The notes below the pieces were generated by a model. It did not search any database, was not told the origin of the DNA, and saw nothing but the letters and a program-made list of their open reading frames with translations. A program made the translations under genes and the position numbers. A stretch of 64,000 nucleotides of DNA from DASUAS01 sp963809795 (GTDB lineage: Bacteria; Actinomycetota; Acidimicrobiia; IMCC26256; DASPTH01). This document shows, in pieces, positions 34,961 through 44,625 of the stretch (positions within the stretch are counted from its first letter, which is position 1; the number at the start of each line of letters is the position of its first letter). Location: NCBI GenBank assembly GCA_963809795.1, contig CAWELN010000012.1, forward strand, positions 67,939-131,938. Direction: 5' to 3'.

Positions 34961-36622
34961 GTGGCGGCTGACCTCGTGGTGCGCGGTGGCATCGTGGTCG
35001 ACGGCACCGGTGCACCCACGCGGCGCGCGGACGTCGCGGTGCACGACGGACGCGTCGTGGCGGTGGGCGACGGGCTCGACGGCGACACGGTGATCGACGC
35101 CCGCGGTCGTCACGTGGCGCCCGGCTTCTTCGACATCCACACCCACTACGACGCGCAGGTGTTCTGGGATCCTGGGCTCACGTCGTCGTGCTGGCACGGC
35201 GTCACGTCGGTCGTGGCCGGCAACTGCGGCTTCTCGATCGCGCCCACACGCCCCGAGCACCGCGGGACGATCGTGCGCACGCTCCAGGCGGTCGAGGACA
35301 TGTCGGAACGCATGCTCGACGCCGGCATCGACTGGAGCTTCGAGACCTTCGCCGAATATCTCGCGCTGATCGAGGCACGCGGCACCATCCTCAACTACGG
35401 CTGCTACGTCGGACACAGCCCGGTGCGGCTCTTCGTGATGGGTGACGACGGCTACGAGCGCGAGGCATCAGCCGACGAGATCGCTCGCATGCGCGCGGTC
35501 GTGGCCGAAAGCATGCGCGCCGGCGCGCTCGGCTTCGCGTCGAGCTTCTCGGCCAACCACCGCGGCGACCGGGGCCTGCCGGTGCCGTCGCGCAACGGCA
35601 CGCGCGACGAGTTCGTGGCGCTGGCGTCGGTGCTCGGTGAGCTCGGTCGCGGCGCGGTGGCGTACGCGCCGGGCGTCCCCGTCACGTGGCGCGACAGCTA
35701 CGACGTGCAGCCTCACATCGGCCGGCCGCTCATGTGGACGCCGATGCTCACCACCTATCCGGAGACCGACCACCGGGCGATGATGGCGGAGCACGCAGCC
35801 GGGCGGGCCGCCGGCGCCGACGTGCACCCGCAGGTGACGTGCCTGCCCCTCACCATCCAGCTCCGGATGGACAACCCCTACTACTTCCGCACCGTCCCGA
35901 TCTTCCTCGAGCTGTTGGGGCACCCGCCCTCGGAGTTCCCACGCTTCTACCGCGACCCCGTGTGGCGGGCCGAAGCGACCCGTCAGGTGCCCGACGTGAA
36001 GCCGCCGGTCATCTGGGACCGGTTCCTCGTGGCCGAGACCACCGCGCACCCCGAGCTCGTCGGCCGCGACGTGGCGTCCATCGCGCGCGAGCGCCGGTGC
36101 AGCGAGATCGAGGTGGTGTGCGACCTCTCGCTCGAGGACGACCTGGGCACTCGCTTCCTGGTGACGCTGAGCAACTACGAGGACGGACCGGTCGTGGAGC
36201 TGATGACGCAGCCCGGCGCGGTGTTCGGCCAGTCCGACGCCGGCGCGCACGTCGCGCAGCTGTGCGACGCCAACATGCCCACCGAGCTGCTCGCGCACTG
36301 GGTGCGCGACCGGGGTGCGATGACGGTCGAGCACGCGGTGTACAAGCTCACCGCCGAGCTGGCCGACCTCTTCGGCGCATCCAACCGCGGCCGCCTGGTC
36401 CCCGGCGCGGCGGCCGACGTGGTGGTCTTCGACCTCGACACCCTCGATCCGGGTCCGCTGCGCCGGGTGCGCGACCTTCCCGGCGACGAGGAACGCCTGA
36501 TCGCCGACGAGCCGAGCGGCATCGAGCACGTGCTGGTCAACGGCGTACCGATCACCGCGCACGGCGAATCGCGGGTGCGCACCATGACCGAACGCCCCGG
36601 ACAGCTGTTGCGGGCGACATGA
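34961..36622 (+). CDS. N-acyl-D-amino-acid deacylase-type amidohydrolase (amidohydrolase_3)
   Basis: A 553-residue enzyme of the D-aminoacylase/dihydroorotase-like superfamily. The first metal motif is FFDIHTHYDAQ; CGFSIAPTR follows; a late QSDAGAHVAQL carries the catalytic Asp. The C-terminal beta-sandwich begins RGRLVPGAAADVVVFD. It would cleave an amide or a related bond in the operon's substrate. The 'D-aminoacylase' name is often over-assigned, so substrate is open. ATGA overlap with the next ADH gene. Confidence 0.85.
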   Translation: MAADLVVRGGIVVDGTGAPTRRADVAVHDGRVVAVGDGLDGDTVIDARGRHVAPGFFDIHTHYDAQVFWDPGLTSSCWHGVTSVVAGNCGFSIAPTRPEHRGTIVRTLQAVEDMSERMLDAGIDWSFETFAEYLALIEARGTILNYGCYVGHSPVRLFVMGDDGYEREASADEIARMRAVVAESMRAGALGFASSFSANHRGDRGLPVPSRNGTRDEFVALASVLGELGRGAVAYAPGVPVTWRDSYDVQPHIGRPLMWTPMLTTYPETDHRAMMAEHAAGRAAGADVHPQVTCLPLTIQLRMDNPYYFRTVPIFLELLGHPPSEFPRFYRDPVWRAEATRQVPDVKPPVIWDRFLVAETTAHPELVGRDVASIARERRCSEIEVVCDLSLEDDLGTRFLVTLSNYEDGPVVELMTQPGAVFGQSDAGAHVAQLCDANMPTELLAHWVRDRGAMTVEHAVYKLTAELADLFGASNRGRLVPGAAADVVVFDLDTLDPGPLRRVRDLPGDEERLIADEPSGIEHVLVNGVPITAHGESRVRTMTERPGQLLRAT

Positions 36623-37734
36623 AGGCGGTCGTGTGCTGGGCGCCCCGCGACGTGCGGGTGGAGGAGATCGACGACCCGTCGCCGCGCGTCGGTGAGGTGA
36701 AGGTGGCGGTGGCCGCAGTGGGCGTGTGCCACACCGACCTCAACTTCACCAGCGGGCAGGTGCCGGTGCCCTACCCGATCGTGCTCGGCCACGAGGCGGC
36801 CGGCGTGGTCGTGGAGTGCGGCGAGGGGGTCACGGCCGTCGGCGTGGGCGACCACGTGATCTGCTCGATCATCGGGCCCTGCGAGCAGTGCTTCCAGTGC
36901 CTGCGTGACGATCACGCGCTGTGCGAGCAGGCGCCGTTCTTCACCGGCACCATGCTCGACGGCACCACCCGCCTGTCGCAGGACGGCACGCCGATCCACA
37001 CGCTGCACTACCAGGGCTCCTACGCCGAGTACGCGATCGTGCCCGAGCGGTTCGTGGTGCGCGTGCGCGACGACGCGCCGCTCGACGTGGTGTGCGGGCT
37101 CGCGTGCGGCCTCGCCACCGGTCTCGGCGCGGCGATGGTGCGCGCCGAGGTGGTGCCCGGCTCGAGTGTGGTGGTGGTCGGCGCCGGCGGGGTGGGCCTG
37201 GCCACGATGATGGGGGCGCGCTTCCGGGGTGCGACCACGATCGTGGCCGTCGACCGGCTCGCCACCAAGGTGGAGAATGCGCTGGCGCTCGGTCTCGCGA
37301 CCCACGGGGTCGACGCGTCGACCACCGACCCGGTGACGGAGGTGCTCGAGCTCACCGCCGGGCGTGGCGCCGACTATGGATTCGACGCCGCGGGTGTGCC
37401 AGGCACGCTCGACCAGGTGCTGGCGGCCACCCGTCCCGGCGCGACGTGCGTGGTCATCGGCCGCGCGATGGGCGCGGTCACCGTCACCGTCGACACCACC
37501 GCGCTGCTGCGCCAGCGCGTGCTCACCGGCACCTACGGCGGGTCGATCCATCCTCGCCGTCACCTACCCGAGCTCGTCGACCTGTTCCTCGCCGGCCGGC
37601 TCGATCTCGCGGTGATCCTCGACCGCCGGTACACCCTCGATGACGCCCCGCAGGCGCTCGACGACCTGCACCACGGGCGGATGACGCGCGGCGTCATCGT
37701 CGTGGACCCCGAGCTCGCAGGAGCGGGACGATGA
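36619..37734 (+). CDS. Zinc-dependent alcohol dehydrogenase (class III-like)
   Basis: A 371-residue MDR enzyme with complete zinc sites: GVCHTDLNF and GHEAAG (catalytic), CEQCFQCLRDDHALC (structural). Rossmann loop VVGAGGVGLA followed by VDRLA. It is similar in layout to the ADH at 17.4 kb. Both overlaps (ATGA with the gene before and after) indicate coupled translation. It would oxidise an alcohol to an aldehyde for the ALDH encoded two genes on. Confidence 0.9.
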   Translation: MKAVVCWAPRDVRVEEIDDPSPRVGEVKVAVAAVGVCHTDLNFTSGQVPVPYPIVLGHEAAGVVVECGEGVTAVGVGDHVICSIIGPCEQCFQCLRDDHALCEQAPFFTGTMLDGTTRLSQDGTPIHTLHYQGSYAEYAIVPERFVVRVRDDAPLDVVCGLACGLATGLGAAMVRAEVVPGSSVVVVGAGGVGLATMMGARFRGATTIVAVDRLATKVENALALGLATHGVDASTTDPVTEVLELTAGRGADYGFDAAGVPGTLDQVLAATRPGATCVVIGRAMGAVTVTVDTTALLRQRVLTGTYGGSIHPRRHLPELVDLFLAGRLDLAVILDRRYTLDDAPQALDDLHHGRMTRGVIVVDPELAGAGR

Positions 37735-39021
37735 GCGGCGGTTCGATCAGCTTCGACGAGATCGAGAGCCGTGAGGGGTTCCTCGCCACCGGCGAGAAGC
37801 CGACCCAGATCGACTGGCTGCCCGACCCGCCGCGCCAGCCGCGCCACGTCACCCTCATCTCGGTCGACGACCACCTGGTGGAGCCACCGGACATGTTCGA
37901 GGGCCGCGTGCCGGCGAAGTTCGCCGACGCCGCGCCGCGCGTGATGACCGAGGACGACGGCGCGAGCGAGTACTGGCTCTACGACGGGCAGCAGCACTAC
38001 AAGGTCGGGCTCAACGCGGTGGTGGGCAAGCCGCTGCACCAGCGCACGTTCGATCCCGCCCGCTTCGACGAGATGCGGCGCGGGCGCGTACGACATCCAC
38101 GCGCGCGTGCACGACATGGACCTCAACGGCGTGTACGCGTCGTTGTGCTTCCCGTCGTCGCTTGCCGGCTTCGCGGGCCAGCGCTACCAGCTCGGTGTGA
38201 GCGATCCGGAGCTCGCGCGCGCGGTCGTGCGCGCCGCCAACGCCTGGCAGCTCGACGTGTGGGCCGGCACGTACCCCGGGCGCATCATCCCGTTGCAACT
38301 GCCGTGGCTGCTCGACCCCGAGGAGGGCGCGGCCGAGATCCGCGCCAACGCCGCCCGTGGCTTCCACGCGGTGACGTTCCCCGAGCTCCCGGAACGACTC
38401 GGCCTCCCGTCGTTGCACACGGGCCACTGGGATCCATTCCTGGCCGCCTGCGCGGAGACGGAGACGGTGGTGTGCCTGCACGTCGGCTCGTCATCGTCGG
38501 CGCCGGCCACGTCGAGCGGCGCGCCGTCCGACACCATCGGCGTGCTCTTCTTCGGCTGGGCGATGTTCGCGGCCGTCGACTGGCTGTACTCCAAGGTCGC
38601 GCTGCGCTTCCCCGACCTGAAGCTGTGCCTCTCCGAAGGCGGCATCGGCTGGGTGGCGGGCCTGCTCGACCGCCTCGACCACGTCGGTCGCTACCAGGCC
38701 ATCTTCGGCACGTGGGAAGGCATCGACCTCACCCCGCGCGAGGTGATGCAGCGCAACTTCTGGTTCTGCACCATCGACGACGTCGCCGGACTCGAACAGC
38801 GCCACCGCATCGGGGTGGATCACATCCTGCTCGAATCCGACTACCCGCACCAGGACGGCACCTGGCCCGACACCCAGTCGATTGTGTGGTCGCAGATCGG
38901 CGGCTTCCCGTCCGACGAGATCGAGCGGTTGGCGTGGCGCAACGCCTCGGAGCTGTTCCACCACCCGGTGCCGGCGGCGCGGCAACGCGACCCCGACGCC
39001 GACGTGTCGGCCGAGCAGTGA
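37731..39021 (+). pseudogene. Amidohydrolase_2 family protein with a +1 frameshift
   Basis: The start (FDEIESREGFLATGEK, then SVDDHLVEPPDMFEGR) and the rest (MDLNGVYASLCFPSSLAGF, VVCLHVGSSSS, LCLSEGGIGWV, ESDYPHQDGTWPD) lie in frames offset by one base. The break is at 38077-38090, in a GC run, where the expected sequence MRRGAYDIHARVHDMD needs one base fewer. Restored, it would be a 429-residue paralogue of the operon's first protein. The unshifted frame runs open all the way through the ALDH gene, which could mislead a gene caller into reporting a 917-residue fusion. Confidence 0.75.
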
Positions 39022-39032
39022 AGGACAGACCG

Positions 39033-40484
39033 ATGTACGAACGTGACCACCTCTACGTCGGCGGAGAGTGGGTGGCACCAGTCGCCGGCGGCCGCGTCGA
39101 CGTGGTGAACCCGGCGACGGAAGCCGTGATCGGTCACGCGCCCCTGGCGTCGGCCCCCGACGTCGACCGCGCGGTCGCAGCGGCGCGCGACGCGTTCGAG
39201 CACGGTCCCTGGCCACGCACCGCGCCGGACGCGCGCGCCGACGCGCTCGTCGCGATGGCCGAGTACCTCCGCGAGCGGGCGCGCCCACTGGCCGAGCTCA
39301 ACATCGACGAAGCCGGCGTGCCGATCACGTTCGCGCACGCCCGCGAGCTGGGCCCGGTAGCGGTGTTCGGCTACTTCGAGCAGCTCACCCGCGCCTTTCC
39401 GTGGCGCGAGGTACGCCAGGGCGCGCTGGCACCCGCACTCGTCGTACGCGAACCGGTCGGCGTGATCGGAGCGGTGGTGCCGTTCAACGGGCCGATCATG
39501 TCGGCCGCGGCCAAGCTCGCACCCGCGCTGGCGTCGGGATGCCCGATCGTGTTCAAGCCCGCCGCCGAGACCCCGCTCGACGCGTTCGTGCTCGCGGAGG
39601 CGGCCGAGGCGGCCGGCATCCCGCCCGGGGTCGTGAACATCGTGCCCGGCGGGGCCGACGTCGGGGCCGCGCTGGTCGCCCACGAGGGTGTCGACCGAGT
39701 GGTGTTCACCGGCAGCACCGACGCCGGGCGCGCCATCTCCGAGGCGTGCGCGGGGACGTTCAAGCGGTTGACGCTCGAGCTCGGCGGCAAGGCGGCCGCG
39801 GTGCTGCTCGACGATGCGCCGATCGAGCAGGCGATTGCGTCGATCCTGCCGATGTCGTTCTTCAACAGCGGGCAGGCCTGCATCGCGTTGAGCCGCATCC
39901 TGGCGCCGCGGGAGCGGTACGACGAGGTCGTCGACGCAGCGGTGGAGGCGACCCGCGCGATGACGGTCGGCGATCCGCGCGATGCGGCCACCGTGCTCGG
40001 CCCCGTGATCTCCGAACGCCACCGCGCGCGCATCGAGGGCATGATCGAACGCACCCGGGCCGACGGCGGGGAGGTCGCCGCCGGCGGTGGACGTCCGCCC
40101 GGGCTCGACACCGGCTGGTACGTGGAGCCCACCGTGTTCCGTGACGTCGACAACGCCGGGTACCTCGCTCAACACGAGGTGTTCGGTCCGGTGGTCGCGA
40201 TCATCGCCCACGACGGTGACGACGACGCGATCGCGCAGTCGAACGCCACGCCGTACGGGCTGTCGGGCGCGGTGTTCACCGACGACCTCGACCGCGCGCT
40301 CACCTTCGCGTCGAAGATCGCGGTGGGCACGTTCGGGGTGAACGGCTACGCGCTGGACTTCTCATTGCCGTTCGGCGGGCGCAAGCAGTCGGGCATCGGG
40401 CGCGAGTTCGGCACCGAGGGGCTGGCCGAGAACACCGAGGTCAAGGCGATCGCGCTGCCGCCCGGCAGCACCGTCGACACTTGA
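39033..40484 (+). CDS. Aldehyde dehydrogenase
   Basis: A 483-residue NAD(P)-dependent ALDH. Catalytic Cys in FFNSGQACIAL, general-base Glu in LELGGKAAA, the oxyanion Asn in VVPFNGPIMS, cofactor loop VVFTGSTDAGR, and FGGRKQSGIGRE near the end. AAGGA is 7 nt before the ATG. It follows the ADH and two amidohydrolases, as expected for stepwise oxidation of an alcohol to an acid. Confidence 0.9.
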   Translation: MYERDHLYVGGEWVAPVAGGRVDVVNPATEAVIGHAPLASAPDVDRAVAAARDAFEHGPWPRTAPDARADALVAMAEYLRERARPLAELNIDEAGVPITFAHARELGPVAVFGYFEQLTRAFPWREVRQGALAPALVVREPVGVIGAVVPFNGPIMSAAAKLAPALASGCPIVFKPAAETPLDAFVLAEAAEAAGIPPGVVNIVPGGADVGAALVAHEGVDRVVFTGSTDAGRAISEACAGTFKRLTLELGGKAAAVLLDDAPIEQAIASILPMSFFNSGQACIALSRILAPRERYDEVVDAAVEATRAMTVGDPRDAATVLGPVISERHRARIEGMIERTRADGGEVAAGGGRPPGLDTGWYVEPTVFRDVDNAGYLAQHEVFGPVVAIIAHDGDDDAIAQSNATPYGLSGAVFTDDLDRALTFASKIAVGTFGVNGYALDFSLPFGGRKQSGIGREFGTEGLAENTEVKAIALPPGSTVDT

Positions 40485-40556
40485 GGCGCCGTCGAAGCAT
40501 TCTTGTGACACCCGCGAATGTACCGTGGCCCGAGAACCGTCGAGAGGGAGACGCTG

Positions 40557-41702
40557 GTGGCATCCATGGGGGTCGGCATCGCGGGGATCGGCCGCACCGA
40601 GTACTCGCGCAACTCGGGGCGCACCACGCTGGCCATGGCGGCGGAGGCGTGCCGGGCTGCGGTCGACGACGCGGGCGTCGACCTCGCCGACGTGGACGGC
40701 ATGATCTGCTTCGAGGCGGGCGATTCGGTCGGGCCGCTTGCCGTGTCGTCGGCGATCGGCATCCCCGAGCTCGCGTGGAACATCGACACGATGGGCGGCG
40801 GGAACGTCGTCGCCAATGTGATCGCGACCGCCGGTGCCGCGATCGACGCCGGCCTGTGCCGTTCGGTGCTCGTGTACCGCTCGCTCAACGGTCGCTCCGG
40901 CCACCGGTTCGGCACCGCCACCGGCCGGCTCGAGGTGGGCGGCGAGCTTCAGTTCGAGGCGCCCCACGGTTACCTCGTGCCGCCGCAGTGGATCGCGATG
41001 TGGGCCCGGCGTCACCAGCACGTCTACGGCTCGACGTGTGACGACCTGGGCCAGATCGCCATCCAGCAACGCGCCCACGCGGTACCGAACCCGCACGCGA
41101 TCAACCGCACGCCGCTCACCCTCGACGACTATCTGGCCGGCCGCTGGGTGAACGAGCCGTTCCGCATCTTCGATTGTGCGTACGAGGTCGACGGCGCGGT
41201 CGCGCTCCTGCTCACGAGCGACGACGTGCTCGCGTCGTCGCGGCAGCCGCCGGTCTGGCTGGTGGGCTCGGCCGACTCGCAGTCGGGGGTCGGTTGGACG
41301 GAGTGGGACGACCCGACCACGATGTACTCGCGGTACGCGGCGCCGCGTCTGTGGGAGCGCACGGGGCTGGGCCCGGCCGACATGGACCTCGCCTGCATGT
41401 ACGACTGCTTCACGTACACCGTCATGGCGACGACCGAGGACTACGGCTTCTGCGCGAAGGGCGAGGTCGGCGACTTCTTCCGGGAAGGGCGTGCCACCTA
41501 CGACGGCGACGTCGTGATCAACCCGCACGGCGGCCTCCTCTCCGAGGGCTACATCCACGGCCTCAACCACTATTTCGAGGCGGCACTGCAGCTGCGGGGC
41601 CACGCCGGGGAACGGCAGGTCGATGACGCCCGCCTCGCGCTGGTCACCGCCGGCGCCGGACCGTACGGCGGCGCCAGCGTCCTCTCGGCGGAGCAGCCGT
41701 GA
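40557..41702 (+). CDS. Thiolase-like protein (SCP-x/Ltp2-type lipid-transfer family)
   Basis: A 381-residue thiolase-fold protein. Where thiolases carry the nucleophilic Cys, this protein reads NIDTMGGGNVVANVIA with no Cys, so it is unlikely to be a true thiolase. MYDCFTYTVMATTEDYGFC and NPHGGLLSEGYIHGLNHYFEA are typical of the Ltp2/SCP-x branch, where Ltp2 works as a retro-aldolase in steroid side-chain degradation together with a DUF35 protein. A DUF35 gene overlaps its stop (GTGA). A retro-aldolase role is therefore a reasonable inference. GTG start with GGGAG 6 nt upstream. Confidence 0.75.
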   Translation: MASMGVGIAGIGRTEYSRNSGRTTLAMAAEACRAAVDDAGVDLADVDGMICFEAGDSVGPLAVSSAIGIPELAWNIDTMGGGNVVANVIATAGAAIDAGLCRSVLVYRSLNGRSGHRFGTATGRLEVGGELQFEAPHGYLVPPQWIAMWARRHQHVYGSTCDDLGQIAIQQRAHAVPNPHAINRTPLTLDDYLAGRWVNEPFRIFDCAYEVDGAVALLLTSDDVLASSRQPPVWLVGSADSQSGVGWTEWDDPTTMYSRYAAPRLWERTGLGPADMDLACMYDCFTYTVMATTEDYGFCAKGEVGDFFREGRATYDGDVVINPHGGLLSEGYIHGLNHYFEAALQLRGHAGERQVDDARLALVTAGAGPYGGASVLSAEQP

Positions 41703-42136
41703 ACGCTCCCGTGCTCGACGTACCGCCGCAGCCGCGCCCCGACGTTGACACCGAGGGCTTCTGGCAGGCCACCGAGCGCGGGGAGCTCGCGCTGTGCCGC
41801 TGCCGAGCGTGCCGGCGTTGGCAGCACCCGCCGGTCGAGCGGTGCCGGGAGTGCGGCGACCCGACCAGCTTCGAGCCGGTCAGCGGCGCGGGCACCGTGT
41901 TCAGCTTCATCGTCGCCAACCGCGCATCGGTCCCCGGGTTCTCGGAGCTCGCGCCCTACGTGGTGGCGCTGGTCGAGCTCGACGAGCAGCCGGGACTGCG
42001 CCTCGCGTCACGTCTCGCCGGCATCGACGCACACGAGGTCGAGATCGGCATGCGCGTCCAGGCGGAGATCGAGGCTCTCCCCGGGGGGAACTACCACATT
42101 CCCATCTTCCGTCCCGTCCCGGCACCGTCGGAGTAG
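41699..42136 (+). CDS. DUF35/OB-fold zinc-ribbon protein (ChsH2-like partner)
   Basis: A 145-residue protein: an N-terminal helix, a four-Cys zinc ribbon (CRCRACRRW and CRECGD) and an OB-fold (GTVFSFIVANRAS, PYVVALVELDEQPGLRLAS). DUF35 proteins bind acyl-CoA and partner thiolase-like enzymes; ChsH2 does so with Ltp2. Its start overlaps the thiolase-like stop, strengthening the pairing. Last gene of the forward operon. Confidence 0.85.
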   Translation: MNAPVLDVPPQPRPDVDTEGFWQATERGELALCRCRACRRWQHPPVERCRECGDPTSFEPVSGAGTVFSFIVANRASVPGFSELAPYVVALVELDEQPGLRLASRLAGIDAHEVEIGMRVQAEIEALPGGNYHIPIFRPVPAPSE

Positions 42137-42264
42137 CGCGCACTCCGTGCGTCAGCAAGGCCCGGTGGAATCCACCAACACGACGATCCGACTCCTCACT
42201 CGCATCGCCTTCGGGTTCCCACGGCTACCAACCTGGCGTCGCTGCTGATCGGATGCGAGCCGGG

Positions 42265-42292
42265 GCCCACCCGCCCGGCGTTGGCGGTGGGC
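42265..42292. terminator. GC-rich hairpin between convergent genes
   Basis: GCCCACCCGCC pairs with GGCGGTGGGC (one bulged base) around a short loop. It sits in the 186-nt gap between the DUF35 gene and the reverse-strand gene, 31 nt after the latter's stop. There is no T-run. Confidence 0.35.
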
Positions 42293-42322
42293 AACAATCG
42301 GTGGCTCGGAGACGATTGCGGG

Positions 42323-42871
42323 TCAGAAGCACGCTGGGATGCCACCGGACGCCCAGAAGGCGTCGGCCGTCTGCGCTTCGGCCGCGGCCACTGCGGGCTG
42401 TTGGTCGACGGGAAGGGCGGCCATGATGGCATTGCGGTCAGCGCGCTTGAGCTGCGCCAGCACGCGTCCGATGGTCTCGGGGGTCGCTGCTGGAATGTTG
42501 AGCCAGTGGTTGTTGATCACCAAGACTCCACGCTCCAACCCTGGCACCGACCGCACGTCACCGCCGACGGCAGCGAGTTCGGGCGAGAGGCTCGCTACGA
42601 CGGTGGGCGGCAGCGCCGCGATCGTGGCCAGGAGATGGGTGATCTCCGGGCCGCACGCGTTCACCTGGATGGTCGCCGGAGCGGCTGCTGTTGGCGGGTG
42701 GGCGACCGACCCTGACCCGTCGTTGACAAGCTGAGCGACTGCGACAACGGCGCCGATGGCGAGCAGGGTGACCACACTGAGCGCAATGAGGGGTGTCTTC
42801 CAATGCCGGTGTGAAACCGGAGCGACGGCGGCGGACGTGGTTGTGGGGTAGGTGTCGGTGCGGAGACTCAT
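42323..42871 (-). CDS. Single-pass membrane-anchored hypothetical protein
   Basis: A 182-residue protein with a 25-residue polar N-terminus, one transmembrane helix (PLIALSVVTLLAIGAVVAVAQ) and an extracytoplasmic Ala/Pro-rich helical domain containing two cysteines (NACGPEIT and the final PACF) that may pair. The domain is a run of short helices without recognised family. GGGAGG upstream supports the ATG. It is divergent from the amidohydrolase at 43.2 kb. Confidence 0.6.
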   Translation of the reverse strand: MSLRTDTYPTTTSAAVAPVSHRHWKTPLIALSVVTLLAIGAVVAVAQLVNDGSGSVAHPPTAAAPATIQVNACGPEITHLLATIAALPPTVVASLSPELAAVGGDVRSVPGLERGVLVINNHWLNIPAATPETIGRVLAQLKRADRNAIMAALPVDQQPAVAAAEAQTADAFWASGGIPACF

Positions 42872-43215
42872 GGTTCCTCCCTTTGCTGGTGTGCGAGGAT
42901 GGGTTCCTCGACCACAGAGTCAGGGAACTCAGCGCCCAGTCCTCTCCGAAGGATGCGCCGGGTAGCCGCGGAGTGTCGCTGTCAGATGCCACAGAACGCC
43001 GGCAGCACGCGTCACACCGCTCGGGTTGTGCTGGCCGCGCAGGCGCGGAACGCGCGTCCCGAACGCTCACCGACTCACCGCGGCGGGTAGCGCAGATCGG
43101 CACATCTCGTGCACGTGGCTCCTTCCGTCCGCCCGGGCTCAGCGGGGAGGCGGCCCGAAGTCGCGCTCGGTACGATGGTCGAGAGCAGAGTGGTTCCGAG
43201 CCCTTTGGGGGGGTC
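42872..43215. other. Intergenic region between divergent genes
   Basis: 344 nt with no convincing gene on either strand. It should hold the promoters of the reverse membrane-anchored protein gene and the forward amidohydrolase gene. I see no clear palindrome or riboswitch in it. The forward ATG is preceded by a G-run (TTTGGGGGGGTC) as its likely ribosome site. Confidence 0.5.
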
Positions 43216-44625
43216 ATGGACCGTCTCACGAAGTCGTATCCGGTCTTTGACTGCGACGCGCACATCAACGACCCGGAGCAGATCTGGGACTACGTCCCGG
43301 ACTCCCAGAAGGAGTTGGTGCGCAATACCTACTGGCGTGGCGACGCGGAGGCTTGGCTCAACGGCGACACGCCGGTCATGGGAGGCGGCAACGCGCACTT
43401 CCCCGGGTACAACCCCATCTGCATCGCCGGGCCGCAGATGAACAAGAAGATCATGCGCAAGCTCAACACCATGCCGTTGACTGCGGAGCAGAAAGCGTAC
43501 GTGCACCACGATGGCGCGATCGACCCGCGCGCCCGGTTGGGCGAGATGGACCTGATGGGGATCGACCAGGTGCTGGTGATCCCGACCATGGTGATCATGC
43601 ACGTACCGTTCGCGACGAACGCCGAAGGAGTCGACGCGTTCTGCCAGGCCTACAACAACTTCGTCGTCGACTGGTGCAGCGAGGAACCGAGTCGGATCTT
43701 CGCCGCCGCGTTCCTGCCCGCCCAGGATGCGGGGTACACGGCGAAGGAGATCCACCGCGCGGCAGAGCTCGGCCTGCCCGTCGGGCTCATCCGACCGATC
43801 GACGCGCAGGCGAAGTACCCGAACGCGGCGGCGCCGTCGATGATGGCGAACGGCGAATACGACCAGGTGTTCCGCGCCTTCGAGGAGACCGGGATGGTGC
43901 TCGGGATGCACACCTTCCCGGCGCCCAACTATCCACACCCGTTGGGCCGCGACTATCTGGCGTCTCCCGGTGAGCTGTTCAATCGCGCGGGCATCGACTC
44001 GCAGACCTTCTCGTTCGTGCACGAGATGCAGGTGTGGTTGTCGCAGGTGCTCCTCAGCGGCCTGCTCGACCGCTACCCGAAGTTGAAGATGGCCGTGTTC
44101 GAGTCGAACGCGGAGTGGCTGCCGTACACGCTGAAGAGCTGCGACCGTCTCTTCAAGCTCTACTCGCGCGAGCGTGGATCGGCGGGCGACCGGCTTCCGT
44201 CGGAGGCGTTCCACGAGCAGTGCGTGATCTCGTTCGAGTCCGACGAGACCGGCGTGTTCCGGCAGTGGAAGCATTTTCAGAAGATCGGGATCTGGGCGTC
44301 GGACGCCTACCACCACGACGGCGCCGACTCCTGGAGTGCGATGCGCAACATGACCGAGTGCGGCGTGCCGGAGGAGGTGCAGGCCGACCTGCTCGGTGGC
44401 AACGCCCGTCGTTTCTACGGTGTCGAGGGCAAGCTGTTCGTCACCGAGGAGGCGCCGCCGATCGACCGGCCCGACTGGTTCCCGCAGGGTCCGGCGCTCG
44501 ACGAGTGGGCGGAGATCGTGGCGCACCCGAGGGAGCACGCGGAGCAGATGCGTGAGATGGGCCTCGACCCGATGAGCCTCCTCGATGACACCTCGGGTGT
44601 CGCTGCGGGCAAGGGTCTCTACTGA
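43216..44625 (+). CDS. Amidohydrolase_2 family protein
   Basis: A 469-residue, long member of the family: VFDCDAHINDPEQIW (DxH), GMHTFPAPNYPHPLGRDY, LKMAVFESNAEWLPY, and IWASDAYHHDGADSW where others have DYPH. The insertion around NPICIAGPQMNKKIMRKLNTM is specific to this subgroup. Its stop shares a base with the ATG of the next amidohydrolase (TGATG), so the two are coupled. Confidence 0.85.
   Translation: MDRLTKSYPVFDCDAHINDPEQIWDYVPDSQKELVRNTYWRGDAEAWLNGDTPVMGGGNAHFPGYNPICIAGPQMNKKIMRKLNTMPLTAEQKAYVHHDGAIDPRARLGEMDLMGIDQVLVIPTMVIMHVPFATNAEGVDAFCQAYNNFVVDWCSEEPSRIFAAAFLPAQDAGYTAKEIHRAAELGLPVGLIRPIDAQAKYPNAAAPSMMANGEYDQVFRAFEETGMVLGMHTFPAPNYPHPLGRDYLASPGELFNRAGIDSQTFSFVHEMQVWLSQVLLSGLLDRYPKLKMAVFESNAEWLPYTLKSCDRLFKLYSRERGSAGDRLPSEAFHEQCVISFESDETGVFRQWKHFQKIGIWASDAYHHDGADSWSAMRNMTECGVPEEVQADLLGGNARRFYGVEGKLFVTEEAPPIDRPDWFPQGPALDEWAEIVAHPREHAEQMREMGLDPMSLLDDTSGVAAGKGLY

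Noticed and set aside
37731..40484. A 917-residue apparent amidohydrolase-ALDH fusion
   Set aside because: The middle of the frame is arginine-rich nonsense; it comes from the +1 shift near 38085 and the chance absence of stops before the ALDH gene.
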